This document shows, in pieces, positions 1-8,370 of a stretch of 64,000 nt of DNA. The first letter of the stretch is position 1, and each line of letters starts with the position of its first letter. The notes under the pieces are model-generated. The model was given only the letters and a program-made list of their open reading frames with translations. It was not told where the DNA came from and did no database searches. The position numbers and the translations under genes are program-made. This DNA comes from Fimbriimonas sp. (lineage in GTDB: Bacteria; Armatimonadota; Fimbriimonadia; Fimbriimonadales; Fimbriimonadaceae), in NCBI GenBank assembly GCA_029866005.1, contig JARXAE010000004.1, forward strand, positions 62,001-126,000, written 5' to 3'.

Positions 1-484
1 TGGCTCCGTCCCAGTTGTATTGGGCACCGGTCAATCCGCCACCGGCCCAGATTCCAAATCCCCAGTTGTAGCCGAACGAGACACATCGAGTTTGGTCTTC
101 ACCGGAAGGAACGTAGTAGCCTGGAATCGTGTTAGAGGCTCTGTTATCGCAGCTCGCCGTACTGGTGCCACCAACCGATGCACCGTTCTGTAGACGCCAT
201 TCATCCGAGAAGAAGATGGTCATGTTCTTCACGTAGGGCTGCATCAGCTGGTAGACGTCTGCGCTTCGGCCGTTAACCGAGTAGACGGATGGTGTGGTGT
301 CGTCGGCATCTGCTAGGTAGAGGTGCATCGCAGTACCGATGTTCTTTGAATTGCTGAGAGCCGCGGTCTTCTTTGCGGCAAGTTTGGCCTGAGCAAAAAC
401 CGGGAAAAGAATCGCGGCAAGAATTGCGATGATGGCGATGACGACAAGGAGTTCGATGAGCGTAAAGGCGCGGCGACTATTCAT
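1..484 (-). CDS. Prepilin-type N-terminal cleavage/methylation domain protein (3' end beyond window)
   Basis: The protein starts at the ATG complementary to 482-484 and runs off the left edge, so only about 161 residues are visible. The first residues read [20 protein letters not shown], a type IV pilin/type II pseudopilin signal with the prepilin peptidase site before FTLIE and a long hydrophobic helix that forms the filament core. The N-terminus is almost identical to that of the prepilin at 9482-10282, so the two belong to one amplified family. The remainder (LYLADADD, then a Gly/Trp-rich part) resembles the major pilin-like proteins abundant in Fimbriimonadia and Planctomycetes. Function as a surface filament or secretion subunit is inferred from the N-terminus only. 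Confidence 0.85.
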   Translation of the reverse strand, partial: MNSRRAFTLIELLVVIAIIAILAAILFPVFAQAKLAAKKTAALSNSKNIGTAMHLYLADADDTTPSVYSVNGRSADVYQLMQPYVKNMTIFFSDEWRLQNGASVGGTSTASCDNRASNTIPGYYVPSGEDQTRCVSFGYNWGFGIWAGGGLTGAQYNWDGA

Positions 485-742
485 GATTTCAACTTGACCA
501 GGGCAGACGCCCGGACTCACACATAATAACTGGCGAACATTAAGAGGCTGTTTTGAAAGGGATGACTTAACCAATTGTTAAACTAAGTACCACCCAAGTG
601 ACAAGGCAGAAAGGTGACTCTTACTGGGCCAGGATTCCAGCACCTCCGGATCCAGGATGCTTGTATGGAGTTTGGGCTCCCGGGGGTCTGTGAGGCTCAA
701 TCTTCGAAATCCGCCGTCACTTGGTATCAGAGCGCCGGTGGT

Positions 743-1414
743 TTAAGAGTAGCTGGCTTCGGCAAGGGTGGTGATTCCGGAGTCGGTTTCGCTCATCCAG
801 AACAGGTGGCCTTCTTCGGTGATGTGTTGGGCGACCACTGTTCGACCGTCGGGTAGGGAGTAGGTTTTCCCTCTGGTAGCGTCGCGGTTCTGCCACTCAG
901 GTGCGAGGTTGGTCCAGGTATCGACGCAGAGAAGTGAACTTGAGAGAGCGACAAGAATGCGTTTGAGGGCGATCTGGGGGGCAACGATTTCGCCTTTCGC
1001 GAGGTGCAAACTGGTTGCACGGTGGCGAATTTCGGGGGGAAACTCGCCGGTGGTTAGGTTCAGCCCGAGGCCGACGATGGGAACTCCGTCGGTGACTTCG
1101 GTAAGGATGCCACCGATCTTTCGGCCGTCGGAGACGATATCGTTTGGCCACTGGACGTTGAGGTCGAACTCGTTTGCGACGATGACGGCTAGGCCCATTC
1201 CGACGAGATAGGGACTTTGGTGGTGGGTGAACTCGTCGAATCGGAAGGAGGCGGCAAGGGCGGTCCCGGGCGCGCAGTACCAAATCCGATCGTGACGGCC
1301 CCGACCCGCAGTTTGGTTATCGGTCCACACAACGCCAGCCTCAGAGGACTTGATAAGGTCTTGGGTTGACGAGACTTCGCGCAGGTAGATGGTCGGTCCG
1401 GCTGGTGGCTTCAT
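743..1414 (-). CDS. birA: Biotin--[acetyl-CoA-carboxylase] ligase
   Basis: This enzyme activates biotin with ATP and attaches it to the carrier lysine of acetyl-CoA carboxylase. The 223 residues hold the catalytic core: the biotinoyl-AMP loop AGRGR at about 36-40, QWPND at 88-92 and KIGGILTE at 99-106. There is no N-terminal helix-turn-helix, so it is the monofunctional type rather than an E. coli-like BirA repressor. The C-terminal part (GKTYSLPDGR) matches the small beta domain. The start overlaps the end of nadC by 4 bases, which suggests translational coupling in a nadC-birA operon on the minus strand. Confidence 0.93.
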   Translation of the reverse strand: MKPPAGPTIYLREVSSTQDLIKSSEAGVVWTDNQTAGRGRHDRIWYCAPGTALAASFRFDEFTHHQSPYLVGMGLAVIVANEFDLNVQWPNDIVSDGRKIGGILTEVTDGVPIVGLGLNLTTGEFPPEIRHRATSLHLAKGEIVAPQIALKRILVALSSSLLCVDTWTNLAPEWQNRDATRGKTYSLPDGRTVVAQHITEEGHLFWMSETDSGITTLAEASYS

Positions 1415-2250
1415 CCTTGGTTGAGTTCCAAATGGAAGGCAAGGGATGGTGCGGAGTGGGTAAGGGCTCCGACGGAGATGACGTTGACGCCGGACTCAGC
1501 GATGGCTCGGACCGTAGAAAGGGCGACCCCGCCGCTGGCTTCGAATACGGCTTTGCCATGGAATTCTTGGATGACTTCGGCCATGACAGCAGGGAGCATA
1601 TTGTCGAGGAGGATGACATCGGCACCGGCGTTGACGGCTTCGGCGACTTGCTCGGGATGATCGCACTCTATTTCGATTTTGTAGAGGTGCGAGATTTTGT
1701 GACGGGTTGCCTCGACGGCGGCGGTGATTGAACCGTGAGCGCGGATGTGGTTGTCCTTGATCATCACGGCATCGTAGAGGCCCATTCGGTGGTTGTGACC
1801 GCCTCCGCAGCGCACAGCGTACTTTTGGAGGTGGCGCATGAGGGGGACAGTTTTGCGGGTGTCAACGATCTTGGCCCCGGTGGCTTCGACGGTTTTGACG
1901 AAGCTGTTTGTGAGGGTGCTGACGCCGCTGAGCATCATCAGGTAGTTCAGAGCGGTTCGCTCAACTTGGAGGGCATGGTTGCCTTCGAGGGAGCCTTTAG
2001 CGACGACGGTGCCAGGGGTAACTTGGGCTCCGTCGGACACAAGACATTCGGTTTCTTGGCCGAACAGGTAGGCAACGATTCCGACCCCGCAGACGATGCC
2101 AGTGGCTTGGGCTTCGATGTACCAATTGACGAGTCGACCAGGGGGAATGGCGGAGGAAGTGATGTCACCGGAGTAGACATCCTCGGAAAGTGCGGCTCGG
2201 ACGTGGTCTTCCCAACCAAATGGTTGCGGTTCTTGCCACACATTTCTCAT
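1411..2250 (-). CDS. nadC: Nicotinate-nucleotide pyrophosphorylase (quinolinate phosphoribosyltransferase)
   Basis: NadC converts quinolinate and PRPP to nicotinate mononucleotide in de novo NAD synthesis. The 279 residues are of family length. Visible signatures are TRKT at 131-134, GGGHNHR at 149-155 and KDNH at 165-168, which bind substrate and phosphate, followed by the alpha/beta barrel (VILLDNM, FEASGGV, GVNVISVGALTHS). It is the first gene of a minus-strand pair with birA, overlapping by 4 bases. No nadA or nadB lies nearby. The upstream region is shared with the divergent gene starting near 2307. Confidence 0.95.
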   Translation of the reverse strand: MRNVWQEPQPFGWEDHVRAALSEDVYSGDITSSAIPPGRLVNWYIEAQATGIVCGVGIVAYLFGQETECLVSDGAQVTPGTVVAKGSLEGNHALQVERTALNYLMMLSGVSTLTNSFVKTVEATGAKIVDTRKTVPLMRHLQKYAVRCGGGHNHRMGLYDAVMIKDNHIRAHGSITAAVEATRHKISHLYKIEIECDHPEQVAEAVNAGADVILLDNMLPAVMAEVIQEFHGKAVFEASGGVALSTVRAIAESGVNVISVGALTHSAPSLAFHLELNQG

Positions 2251-2306
2251 CCCTGGTGCTAATTTACCAGAGTTTAAGAGAATCGGCTGGGTATCTGGCG
2301 CGTCCG

Positions 2307-3401
2307 ATGATTATGGTTTCAACACTGCTGGCTTCGATGTTGTTTAAGGAGGCAAAGCCTGCGGATTTGTCCCAGATCGCGACAATGCTGGCGGAAAAGT
2401 CAAAACGTCCGAGCATGGTGATTTCGGCAGGCAAGACTGAATTTGACGTTGATGCTGGCGTGACTGATCCGGATTCGTTTTGTGATCCGATGATTCGGTT
2501 AGGTTCGATTTTGTTGCGGAGCGATCTTTCAGTTCTTCGACCAACGATCTTGCCGGAGGCTAACTGGGGGATTCTCAAATCTCTTGTTGGTGGCTCGGCA
2601 GGACCGAAGGTGACTGAGGAGAGCATTCCGGGTGATTCGATGAAGGGAGGAAAGCTCAAGTTCACCTCAGCAAAGGGGACAGTTGTGAATTTGCGGTCGA
2701 TTGCGGCTCTCAAATTTGACAAAAAGGTTCAACTTGCTGGGTACTTCGAGGGGAGCCAGAGTTCTCCGTTCAAGGTTGCACTTTGCGTTCCGGGCGAGGT
2801 GGACGGAGTCGTTTTTGCTCAAGCGCTGGCGACTGGTTTGGGAGGTAAGTACCGGGTGACAGAGAAGGTTTGGTATGTGGACTTTGATTCAGCGACGTGG
2901 AGACGCGGCTTTGCGTCGCTACTTGCTAAGTCGCGGGATGCGGTTCAAAAAGGGGGCGTGATCAGCACCCAGCCGCAGTATGATCCTTCGAACCCGGGTG
3001 GCGACTTCCAAAGGCAGATGCCAAGTCAGTCCCAAACATCTTTAAGTCGATCAGCGGCGCTCAACTTGCTGAACCAGGTGGTGGTTGCAATGTCGGATTC
3101 CTTGGTCGAGCAGACTTTTGCTTTTCCCAACACAACCACGCGGCTGAACTTGAACAACTATCCGGGCCTGAAACGGTTTATTGGTGACTACATCCGTACA
3201 GTCCTGCCTAAAGAAAGTAAAGGCGCTACGGTTTCGAGAGGTGGCGGTCAGGGTCTGCCAAGCAATCTTCTGGAACGCATTGATCCGAATCGGCCCGGTG
3301 AACTTGTGATTGAGTCCAACTTTCGACTCTCGGTTGAACTCAATCTTGGGAGATCGAGTGGCGGGGAAGAAGGACGACAGCAGCGAATTCAGATTTTGTG
3401 A
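2307..3401 (+). CDS. Hypothetical protein, possibly exported
   Basis: I do not recognise this 364-residue protein. The frame is open upstream to 2190, but that stretch lies antisense inside nadC, so the ATG at 2307 (or 2313) is preferred. It begins with a short hydrophobic stretch (MIMVSTLLASMLF) that could be a weak signal peptide. A mixed alpha/beta middle is followed by a Gln/Ser/Pro-rich linker (about residues 215-250) and a C-terminal region ending in a hydrophilic GEEGRQQRIQIL tail. The 3' end overlaps the convergent mutY by 13 bases. It is divergent from nadC with about 56 bases between the starts. Confidence 0.7.
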   Translation: MIMVSTLLASMLFKEAKPADLSQIATMLAEKSKRPSMVISAGKTEFDVDAGVTDPDSFCDPMIRLGSILLRSDLSVLRPTILPEANWGILKSLVGGSAGPKVTEESIPGDSMKGGKLKFTSAKGTVVNLRSIAALKFDKKVQLAGYFEGSQSSPFKVALCVPGEVDGVVFAQALATGLGGKYRVTEKVWYVDFDSATWRRGFASLLAKSRDAVQKGGVISTQPQYDPSNPGGDFQRQMPSQSQTSLSRSAALNLLNQVVVAMSDSLVEQTFAFPNTTTRLNLNNYPGLKRFIGDYIRTVLPKESKGATVSRGGGQGLPSNLLERIDPNRPGELVIESNFRLSVELNLGRSSGGEEGRQQRIQIL

Positions 3402-4360
3402 AGTAGCTTAAGCGCCTTGCGGTGAGGTGCCGGAATCGGTACCTCGGTGATTTGATTGAGTGGGATTAAGGAGAAGCCTTCGAGTGGGGATTCAGGTCTC
3501 AATAGTTTCACTTCGGCCGTGATCCGATGATTAGTCACGGTGAACTTGAACCTGCCGAGGTCTTCTGCCCACCCGTCGCTTGGCGGGATCTCGGAGACGG
3601 GCAGGACTTGCATGTCGCTCCACCATTCGTTTTTGGCAGATCGGGTGAGATGAATCGAGTCGTCGAAAAGGATGATCCAGAAGGTTTGTCGGAGAGCTTT
3701 GACTTCTGGCTTTGGAGAAGCTACGGGGAGCTCGGAGACGAGACCGCGTAGGAAGGCTCGGCACTCGAGCTGGAGCGGACACCCTGAGCAGTTGGGGTCT
3801 CGGGGAGTGCAGATGGTTGCGCCAAGCTCCATGAGACCTTGGTTCCAATCGCCGGGTGAGGCTGCTGAGATGTTTTCATCAGCCCATTTCCACGCATTTT
3901 TGCTGAGTTCGGTTCCGTTTGATCGATCTCCGGTTAGCCGTGCGAAGACTCTCTCGACGTTTCCGTCGACGAGGCTTGCGGGGTGAGATAGGGCAATGGA
4001 GGCGATGGCTCCGGCGGTGTAGTCTCCGACTCCAGGAACCTTCTTCCAGCCGTTTGCGTCGGACGGAAAGCCGTTCTCGACGATAAATTTCGCCCCGGCA
4101 AGGAGACTTTTGGCGCGTCTGTAGTAGCCGAGTCCTTGCCAGACTTGCAGGACGTCCTCTTCAGTTGATTGCGCGAGGGATCCGACGGTAGGGAAGCGGG
4201 ACATCCAGCGCTCGTAGTACGGTATCACGACGCTTACCTGGGTCTGTTGAAGCATGACTTCGCTGACCCAGATTGAGTAGGCGTCTTTTGTCCGACGCCA
4301 AGGCATCGGGCGCTGATTTGCCCTGAACCAGGGGATCAGTTTCTCGTGGAGGCTATTCAA
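3389..4360 (-). CDS. mutY: A/G-specific adenine glycosylase
   Basis: MutY removes adenine mispaired with 8-oxoguanine. In this 323-residue protein the catalytic Glu34 lies in EVMLQQTQ, the helix-hairpin-helix is VPGVGDYTAG at about 108-116, and the catalytic Asp131 is in LVDGNVERV. Four cysteines (183, 190, 193, 199) with C-x6-C-x2-C-x5-C spacing form the 4Fe-4S cluster. The C-terminal about 110 residues correspond to the NUDIX-like 8-oxoG recognition domain. The start overlaps the end of pyrF by 8 bases, so the two are probably cotranscribed. Confidence 0.95.
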   Translation of the reverse strand: MNSLHEKLIPWFRANQRPMPWRRTKDAYSIWVSEVMLQQTQVSVVIPYYERWMSRFPTVGSLAQSTEEDVLQVWQGLGYYRRAKSLLAGAKFIVENGFPSDANGWKKVPGVGDYTAGAIASIALSHPASLVDGNVERVFARLTGDRSNGTELSKNAWKWADENISAASPGDWNQGLMELGATICTPRDPNCSGCPLQLECRAFLRGLVSELPVASPKPEVKALRQTFWIILFDDSIHLTRSAKNEWWSDMQVLPVSEIPPSDGWAEDLGRFKFTVTNHRITAEVKLLRPESPLEGFSLIPLNQITEVPIPAPHRKALKLLHKI

Positions 4361-5045
4361 GCCCTATCTCGGCGAGGACGGCTTCGGGTTCTTGGGCGTC
4401 GGTCAGGGCTCGGCCAATGACGAGGTAGTCGGCACCGTCGGCGATGGCTTGTTGAGGGGTTCCGACTCGTTTTTGGTCATGGGTGGGTCCGCTAAGCCGG
4501 ATGCCGGGTGTGACGATAATTCCGTGCTTGCCGATGGCGTTTCGGATTGGTTTGATTTCGTATGCCGAGCAAACAACGCCATCGAGTTGCAGGTCGATCG
4601 CATCCTTCGAGAGCTTGACCATGTGCTCTTCGATGGTGCGGTTGACACCGAGGTGCTCCGTGAGTGTGGCTTGGTCGAGCGAAGTAAGAACTGAGACTCC
4701 AACGAGGAGGGGGCGCTTTTCCGCTGAATAGGCGTTGGCCTCTTCGACGGCGGCACTCAACATGGCGGGACCACCAGTAAGGTGGAGGGTCATCATCCAC
4801 ACGTGGTGCTTGGCGGCTTCGCGAACCGCAAGTCCGACTGAGTTCGGAATGTCGTGGAACTTTAGATCCAGGAAGACCCGTTCGGCTCCGGCGTCCTGCA
4901 GTTTGTCGATGCACGACAGTCCGTTGGGCAGGGTGAGTCCGTGACCAATCTTGAAGGTGTTGACCCAAGGGCTCAGTCGGCGAACAGTGGCAATTGCCTC
5001 ATCGAGGTTGCCAGTGTCGAGGGCGCAGATAACCTGTCTTACCAT
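4353..5045 (-). CDS. pyrF: Orotidine 5'-phosphate decarboxylase
   Basis: PyrF catalyses the last step of UMP synthesis. At 230 residues it has the usual length of the bacterial group. The active-site motif LDLKFHDIP at about 59-67 supplies Asp60, Lys62 and Asp65, and the phosphate-binding end TPGIRL ... ADYLVIGRALTDA is intact. The ATG gives a good N-terminus (VICALDTGNLDEA). It lies between the flagellar trio, 20 bases upstream, and mutY, which it overlaps. All share the minus strand and may form one long transcript. No other pyr gene is present. Confidence 0.95.
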   Translation of the reverse strand: MVRQVICALDTGNLDEAIATVRRLSPWVNTFKIGHGLTLPNGLSCIDKLQDAGAERVFLDLKFHDIPNSVGLAVREAAKHHVWMMTLHLTGGPAMLSAAVEEANAYSAEKRPLLVGVSVLTSLDQATLTEHLGVNRTIEEHMVKLSKDAIDLQLDGVVCSAYEIKPIRNAIGKHGIIVTPGIRLSGPTHDQKRVGTPQQAIADGADYLVIGRALTDAQEPEAVLAEIGLE

Positions 5046-5065
5046 CGAAAGTTGAGCGTACCCGG

Positions 5066-5536
5066 TTATTCGGTTGCGGTTACTTTGGAAGCCACACGCT
5101 TTAACTCTCGGCTGACGACAGTTGCGGTTTTTGCGTCCATTGCGGCAAGTAGCGCGGCCGATTTTTCGGAGTCCATTTCCATCAGGACAGGAGCGAGTTC
5201 GGTTGGGGTCATCGCTTTAGTGATTTTAACGAGGCCCTCGGTTGGAATCTCATTCCAGACGGTTGCGAGCTTGATTGCTCCCTCTTTATCATTCGGAGGA
5301 GTTTCGGCAACGACCGGTGTTTTGGGTTCTTCGACCTTCTTCTTGGGTGGCTTTTTGGGCTTCTCTTCAGGTTTCTTGGCGGCTACGGCAGGCTTTTTGG
5401 GGGTGAGACCAGGAATATTGATCTTGCCCATTTTGGCAAGTACGACGACGGCTACGGCCGCAAGGACAATCACCACGACGAGGATGATGACGATCATCAA
5501 CCCCTTCTTCTTTGGTTTCTTACCCTCTTTAGCCAT
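5066..5536 (-). CDS. MotE-like flagellar protein (MgtE N-domain fold)
   Basis: This 156-residue protein has a Lys-rich cytoplasmic start (KEGKKPKKKG), one transmembrane helix at about residues 13-35, a Lys/Pro-rich linker (about 45-80), and a C-terminal helical domain at about 83-150 with TPTELAPVLMEMDSEKSAALLAAMD. That pattern matches the magnesium-transporter MgtE N-terminal helical repeat found in MotE, the periplasmic chaperone of the MotC stator protein. The gene follows a lytic transglycosylase and a FliJ-like gene with end-to-start overlaps. The flagellar assignment rests on that order and on the domain. I cannot tell whether the cell is motile. Confidence 0.65.
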   Translation of the reverse strand: MAKEGKKPKKKGLMIVIILVVVIVLAAVAVVVLAKMGKINIPGLTPKKPAVAAKKPEEKPKKPPKKKVEEPKTPVVAETPPNDKEGAIKLATVWNEIPTEGLVKITKAMTPTELAPVLMEMDSEKSAALLAAMDAKTATVVSRELKRVASKVTATE

Positions 5537-6138
5537 TATCGTTCGTTAAGTCTCGTCATGATTTTCTTGACGTAGTTTCTAGTTTCGGCAATTTCTGGAA
5601 TTCCTCCAGCCCGTTCGACCTTTCCGGGTCCGGCATTATAGGCGGCGAGAGCCAAGTCCATACGTCCGGGGAACCTCGCCATCATCTGTTTGAGATACTT
5701 GGTTCCACCAGTGAGGTTCTCGTAAGGGTCAAATGGATTGTTGACTCCCATCTCTTTTGCGGTGTCTGGCATCAGCTGCATGAGACCCTTTGCGTTGGAC
5801 TTCGAGACATCGTATGGGTTGTAACTGCTTTCTGCTTCAACCACGGCTCGGATGATTTTTGAATCAAAGTCTTGTTCTTTGGCGACCCGGGCGATCAGCG
5901 CTTGGACTTCAACCTTGGTGGTCGGCTTACCGGGATCAAAGGGGGCAAGTCCATCTTCGATATGGAGGTTTGCGCTTCCGGTACCAATGTTGCCCTGCAG
6001 AGGCATCGGAGCTTTTGCGGCTTCCATGGCTGCCTTAAACTCATTGGGATCTTTGATTCCGAGGCGATCTCGCAATTCAGCGATCCGCTGTTGGACTGCC
6101 TCGGGACCTTTCGGTTGGAAGTCAATATCGAAGCTCAT
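5536..6138 (-). CDS. Lytic transglycosylase, SLT domain
   Basis: The C-terminal half, about residues 80-198, is a soluble-lytic-transglycosylase domain that cleaves peptidoglycan. AVVEAESSYNP carries the catalytic Glu103, followed by SNAKGLMQLMP, NPFDPYENLTGGTKYL and LALAAYNAGPGKV, the standard motif series. The N-terminal 75 residues look like a linker without a clear signal peptide, as in some flagellar transglycosylases that are exported by the flagellar system. The start overlaps the FliJ-like gene and the stop overlaps the MotE-like gene, so it is translationally coupled within this trio. Confidence 0.88.
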   Translation of the reverse strand: MSFDIDFQPKGPEAVQQRIAELRDRLGIKDPNEFKAAMEAAKAPMPLQGNIGTGSANLHIEDGLAPFDPGKPTTKVEVQALIARVAKEQDFDSKIIRAVVEAESSYNPYDVSKSNAKGLMQLMPDTAKEMGVNNPFDPYENLTGGTKYLKQMMARFPGRMDLALAAYNAGPGKVERAGGIPEIAETRNYVKKIMTRLNER

Positions 6139-6563
6139 GCAGCAATTCTCCGTTGGGTGGCGAATTCGTCGAGAGCATTTTGTTCACGCTTTTCGAGGAT
6201 GGCCTTGAATTCTTCGTGGGCGCGCTCACGGAGCTTCTCCATGATCGACTTGTCTTGGCGCTTGTCGAGCCAGATCGCTCGGGCGTCTTCCTCCTCCTCT
6301 TGGAGGGTGTAAATGAGAAGGCGTTGGGCTCGCTCGTTGTCATCGAGCTTTTGAAGTCGGAGTTCGAGTTCGCGTCGTTGGGTGAGGTCGGCTGCGCCCA
6401 TGACGAGGTAGGTTCGGCGGGCCTTGTCGATCTCGTTGAGCTCGGATTCGGCTTCGAAACGGGCAGCTTGCTTTTCGAGGAAGTGGTCCTTTGCCCACTT
6501 TTCCTCCATTTCTCGATATTCAAGCACGCGTTGGAGCCTGAACTGGAACGCCATTTCTGCCAT
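6135..6563 (-). CDS. fliJ: FliJ-like flagellar export coiled-coil protein
   Basis: This 142-residue protein is almost wholly charged alpha-helical coiled coil with no membrane segment. It opens with FQFRLQRVLEYREMEE, the conserved beginning of FliJ, the stalk-like chaperone of the flagellar type III export ATPase. The ATG at 6563 (MAEMAFQ) is used; the second ATG at 6554 would also give a normal FliJ N-terminus. Its last codons overlap the transglycosylase. No fliI or fliH is visible in the window, so the trio is detached from the export ATPase. The FliJ call is moderate because coiled coils align loosely. Confidence 0.65.
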   Translation of the reverse strand: MAEMAFQFRLQRVLEYREMEEKWAKDHFLEKQAARFEAESELNEIDKARRTYLVMGAADLTQRRELELRLQKLDDNERAQRLLIYTLQEEEEDARAIWLDKRQDKSIMEKLRERAHEEFKAILEKREQNALDEFATQRRIAA

Positions 6564-6607
6564 ACATGGTTGTTATTGGCGGATTTGCGTAATCCTTGAG
6601 GGGATTG

Positions 6608-7087
6608 TTAGGGTTTGGCGAGATCTAGGAGCTCTTGACCATCGACGCGGCAGATTTTCCATTCGTGCATGAGTTTGGCGCCGACTGATTTGTAGAAGTC
6701 GATGCTTGGCTGGTTCCAGTCGAGCACGCTCCATTCGAAGCGGGCGTAGCCGTTGTCGACGGCTTCTTTTGCAAGGTACTTGAGGAGGGCTTTGCCATAT
6801 CCCTTTCCTCGATGCTCGGGCTTCACGAAGAGGTCCTCGAGATAGATTCCGGGCTTGCCTTTGAAGGTGCTGAAGTTGTTGAAGTAGAGGGCGAATCCGA
6901 CGGGCTCACCTTGTTGCCAGCAGACGACGGCCTTGGCTTTTGGAGTTTTGAAGAGCCAGTTGTTGAGGTCTTCGTCGGTGATGATGCATTCTTCGCGGAG
7001 CTTTTCATAGTCGGCGAGGGCCTCGATAAGGCGGCGGATGATGGGGATGTCTTTTGGCTCGGCGGGGAGGATTTGCATTTTTATCAT
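6608..7087 (-). CDS. GNAT family N-acetyltransferase, diamine-acetyltransferase type
   Basis: The 159 residues cover one GNAT fold. The acetyl-CoA pyrophosphate loop is PEHRGKGYGKALL at about 93-105, and ARFEWSVLDWNQPSIDFYKSVGA is the motif B region. The overall pattern (IRRLIEALADYEKL, GFALYFNNFSTFKGKPGIYLEDLFV) closely follows spermidine/spermine or thialysine N-acetyltransferases. The substrate is therefore likely a small amine, but this is an inference from family resemblance. It lies 44 bases upstream of the FliJ-like gene on the same strand. Confidence 0.88.
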   Translation of the reverse strand: MIKMQILPAEPKDIPIIRRLIEALADYEKLREECIITDEDLNNWLFKTPKAKAVVCWQQGEPVGFALYFNNFSTFKGKPGIYLEDLFVKPEHRGKGYGKALLKYLAKEAVDNGYARFEWSVLDWNQPSIDFYKSVGAKLMHEWKICRVDGQELLDLAKP

Positions 7088-7231
7088 CTCTAGTTTCGCA
7101 CGAAATTGAAGGTGCGGGTCTTTTGATTGATGTCGAGCAGCTAACGATCCATCCCCCGCTTGGGGAGGAGAGCATTAGTCCATAGCTTGAAGTTTGAACC
7201 CGGGCGGGTAACCTTTAGGGGTTACCTCCGA

Positions 7232-7307
7232 GGGCCTGTAGCTCAGGGGTTAGAGCGGACGGCTCATAACCGTTTGGTCGCGGGTTCGATCCCCGCCGGG
7301 CCCACCA
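7232..7307 (+). tRNA. tRNA with CAT anticodon (tRNA-Ile2 or elongator tRNA-Met)
   Basis: A complete cloverleaf can be drawn. The acceptor is GGGCCTG/CGGGCCC with one G-T pair, the D stem GCTC/GAGC, the anticodon stem GACGG/CCGTT around loop CTCATAA, and the T stem GCGGG/CCCGC around TTCGATC. A73 and an encoded CCA follow (7305-7307). The G1-C72 pair and the lack of a GGG/CCC anticodon stem exclude the initiator. The TTTGGTCGC stretch after the anticodon stem resembles bacterial tRNA-Ile(CAT), whose C34 is modified to lysidine, but elongator Met cannot be excluded. A 7-bp hairpin (GGTAACC/GGTTACC, 7207-7226) lies just upstream. Confidence 0.93.
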
Positions 7308-7313
7308 GCTTTC

Positions 7314-7380
7314 GGTTCTCGGCGAGCAGTTATCGGTTTTCGGTGAGACGACAGAGAACCGATAACTGAGAACTGAAAAC
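7314..7380. repeat. REP-like palindromic element built of degenerate short repeats
   Basis: Between the tRNA and the convergent lepB lies a perfect 12-bp inverted repeat, CAGTTATCGGTT (7327-7338) and AACCGATAACTG (7357-7368). Outer arms GTTCTC and GAGAAC extend it. The arms consist of degenerate repeats of the type GGTTCTC, TATCGGTT and CGGTTTTC. There is no T-tract on either strand, so it does not look like a plain terminator. The structure resembles REP-type intergenic palindromes. No second copy was found in the window. Confidence 0.6.
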
Positions 7381-7383
7381 CGC

Positions 7384-8367
7384 CTATCTCATTCCTTCGG
7401 CCACGATTGCTTCCGGCGCTTTGGGCGAATCGTTGTTGAAGTAGCGGATTCCGCCGAAGCGGTTGAAGGGGAGCCAGACGAATTCGGCGCGGCCGATGAT
7501 GCTGTCGCGGTCGATGAGTCCCCAGGCGCGGCCATCAAAGGAGTTGTTGCGGTTGTCGCCAATGAAGAGGAACTTGCCTTCGGGGATCTTCTGCGCGGGC
7601 AGGTTTCGGACTTCCGGGGAGCTTGCCTCGACGGGATCTCGGATGACAAACGGGTCGGCCACGTAGTACGGCTGACGACCAAAGTTCTCCATGTGCGGCG
7701 AGACGGAGTTGGCGTCGTGGGCGGTGTAGTTGAGCGGAATCAGTTTGCCCTTGTAGTTCACGAGCTTCCAGCTTTGCTTCTCGTACGCGGCAGTTTCGGC
7801 TTGCGTGAAGAGGCGGAAATCACCTTGGCTGACCTGCTCGGAGAAGTGCCAGTAAGGTTCCCAGAGGAGCTTGCCGTTGACGTACACGACGCCGTTCTTC
7901 ATCTCCAGCAGGTCGCCAGGAAGACCAACAAGGCGCTTGACGAAGTCCACTTTGGGATCGTTTGTGCCAGGACGTAGCTGATCAGGGGTGCAGGCGTAGG
8001 CGGGAGGGTGGAAGACCACGATGTCGCCGCGCTTTGGCTCAGAGTAGCGATAGATCGCTTTGTTGAGGCCGATGAAATCTCCGACCTTCAATGTTGGGTT
8101 CAATGAACCCGTTGGAATCTGGAAAGTCTGGAAAAAGTAGGGGCGGATCACCATGAAGATGAAGACCGCGGCGTAGATAAGCGAATCGAAGAGATCGCTG
8201 ACTCCAGTTAAAATCTTAACCCCAAAGCCTTGTTTGTGCCTTGGGGTTTTTGCGGTTACGAAATGGGAGACGATTCTAACCGCCGTCAGAGAAGCTGAAA
8301 AGATAAGGATTTGGCTGAGCGGGGTCCGCGCAACCATATCCACATATTCAAGCGTTGACGACGGCAT
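7384..8367 (-). CDS. lepB: Signal peptidase I
   Basis: LepB cleaves signal peptides from exported proteins at the outer face of the inner membrane. The 327-residue protein has hydrophobic segments at about 15-38 and 62-80 and then the catalytic Ser88 in PTGSLNPTL, where the usual Met after Ser is Leu. The general base Lys144 lies in DFVKRLVGLPGD. The C-terminal box GDNRNNSFDGRAWG is intact. An insertion lies between the first two boxes (residues 123-138). The stop is convergent with the tRNA. The gene lies 3 bases downstream of rplS, so cotranscription is likely. Confidence 0.94.
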   Translation of the reverse strand: MPSSTLEYVDMVARTPLSQILIFSASLTAVRIVSHFVTAKTPRHKQGFGVKILTGVSDLFDSLIYAAVFIFMVIRPYFFQTFQIPTGSLNPTLKVGDFIGLNKAIYRYSEPKRGDIVVFHPPAYACTPDQLRPGTNDPKVDFVKRLVGLPGDLLEMKNGVVYVNGKLLWEPYWHFSEQVSQGDFRLFTQAETAAYEKQSWKLVNYKGKLIPLNYTAHDANSVSPHMENFGRQPYYVADPFVIRDPVEASSPEVRNLPAQKIPEGKFLFIGDNRNNSFDGRAWGLIDRDSIIGRAEFVWLPFNRFGGIRYFNNDSPKAPEAIVAEGMR

Positions 8368-8370
8368 GGA

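Noticed and set aside
2190-2306. N-terminal extension of the hypothetical at 2307-3401
   Set aside because: It lies antisense inside nadC and has no supporting start; the later ATG fits better.
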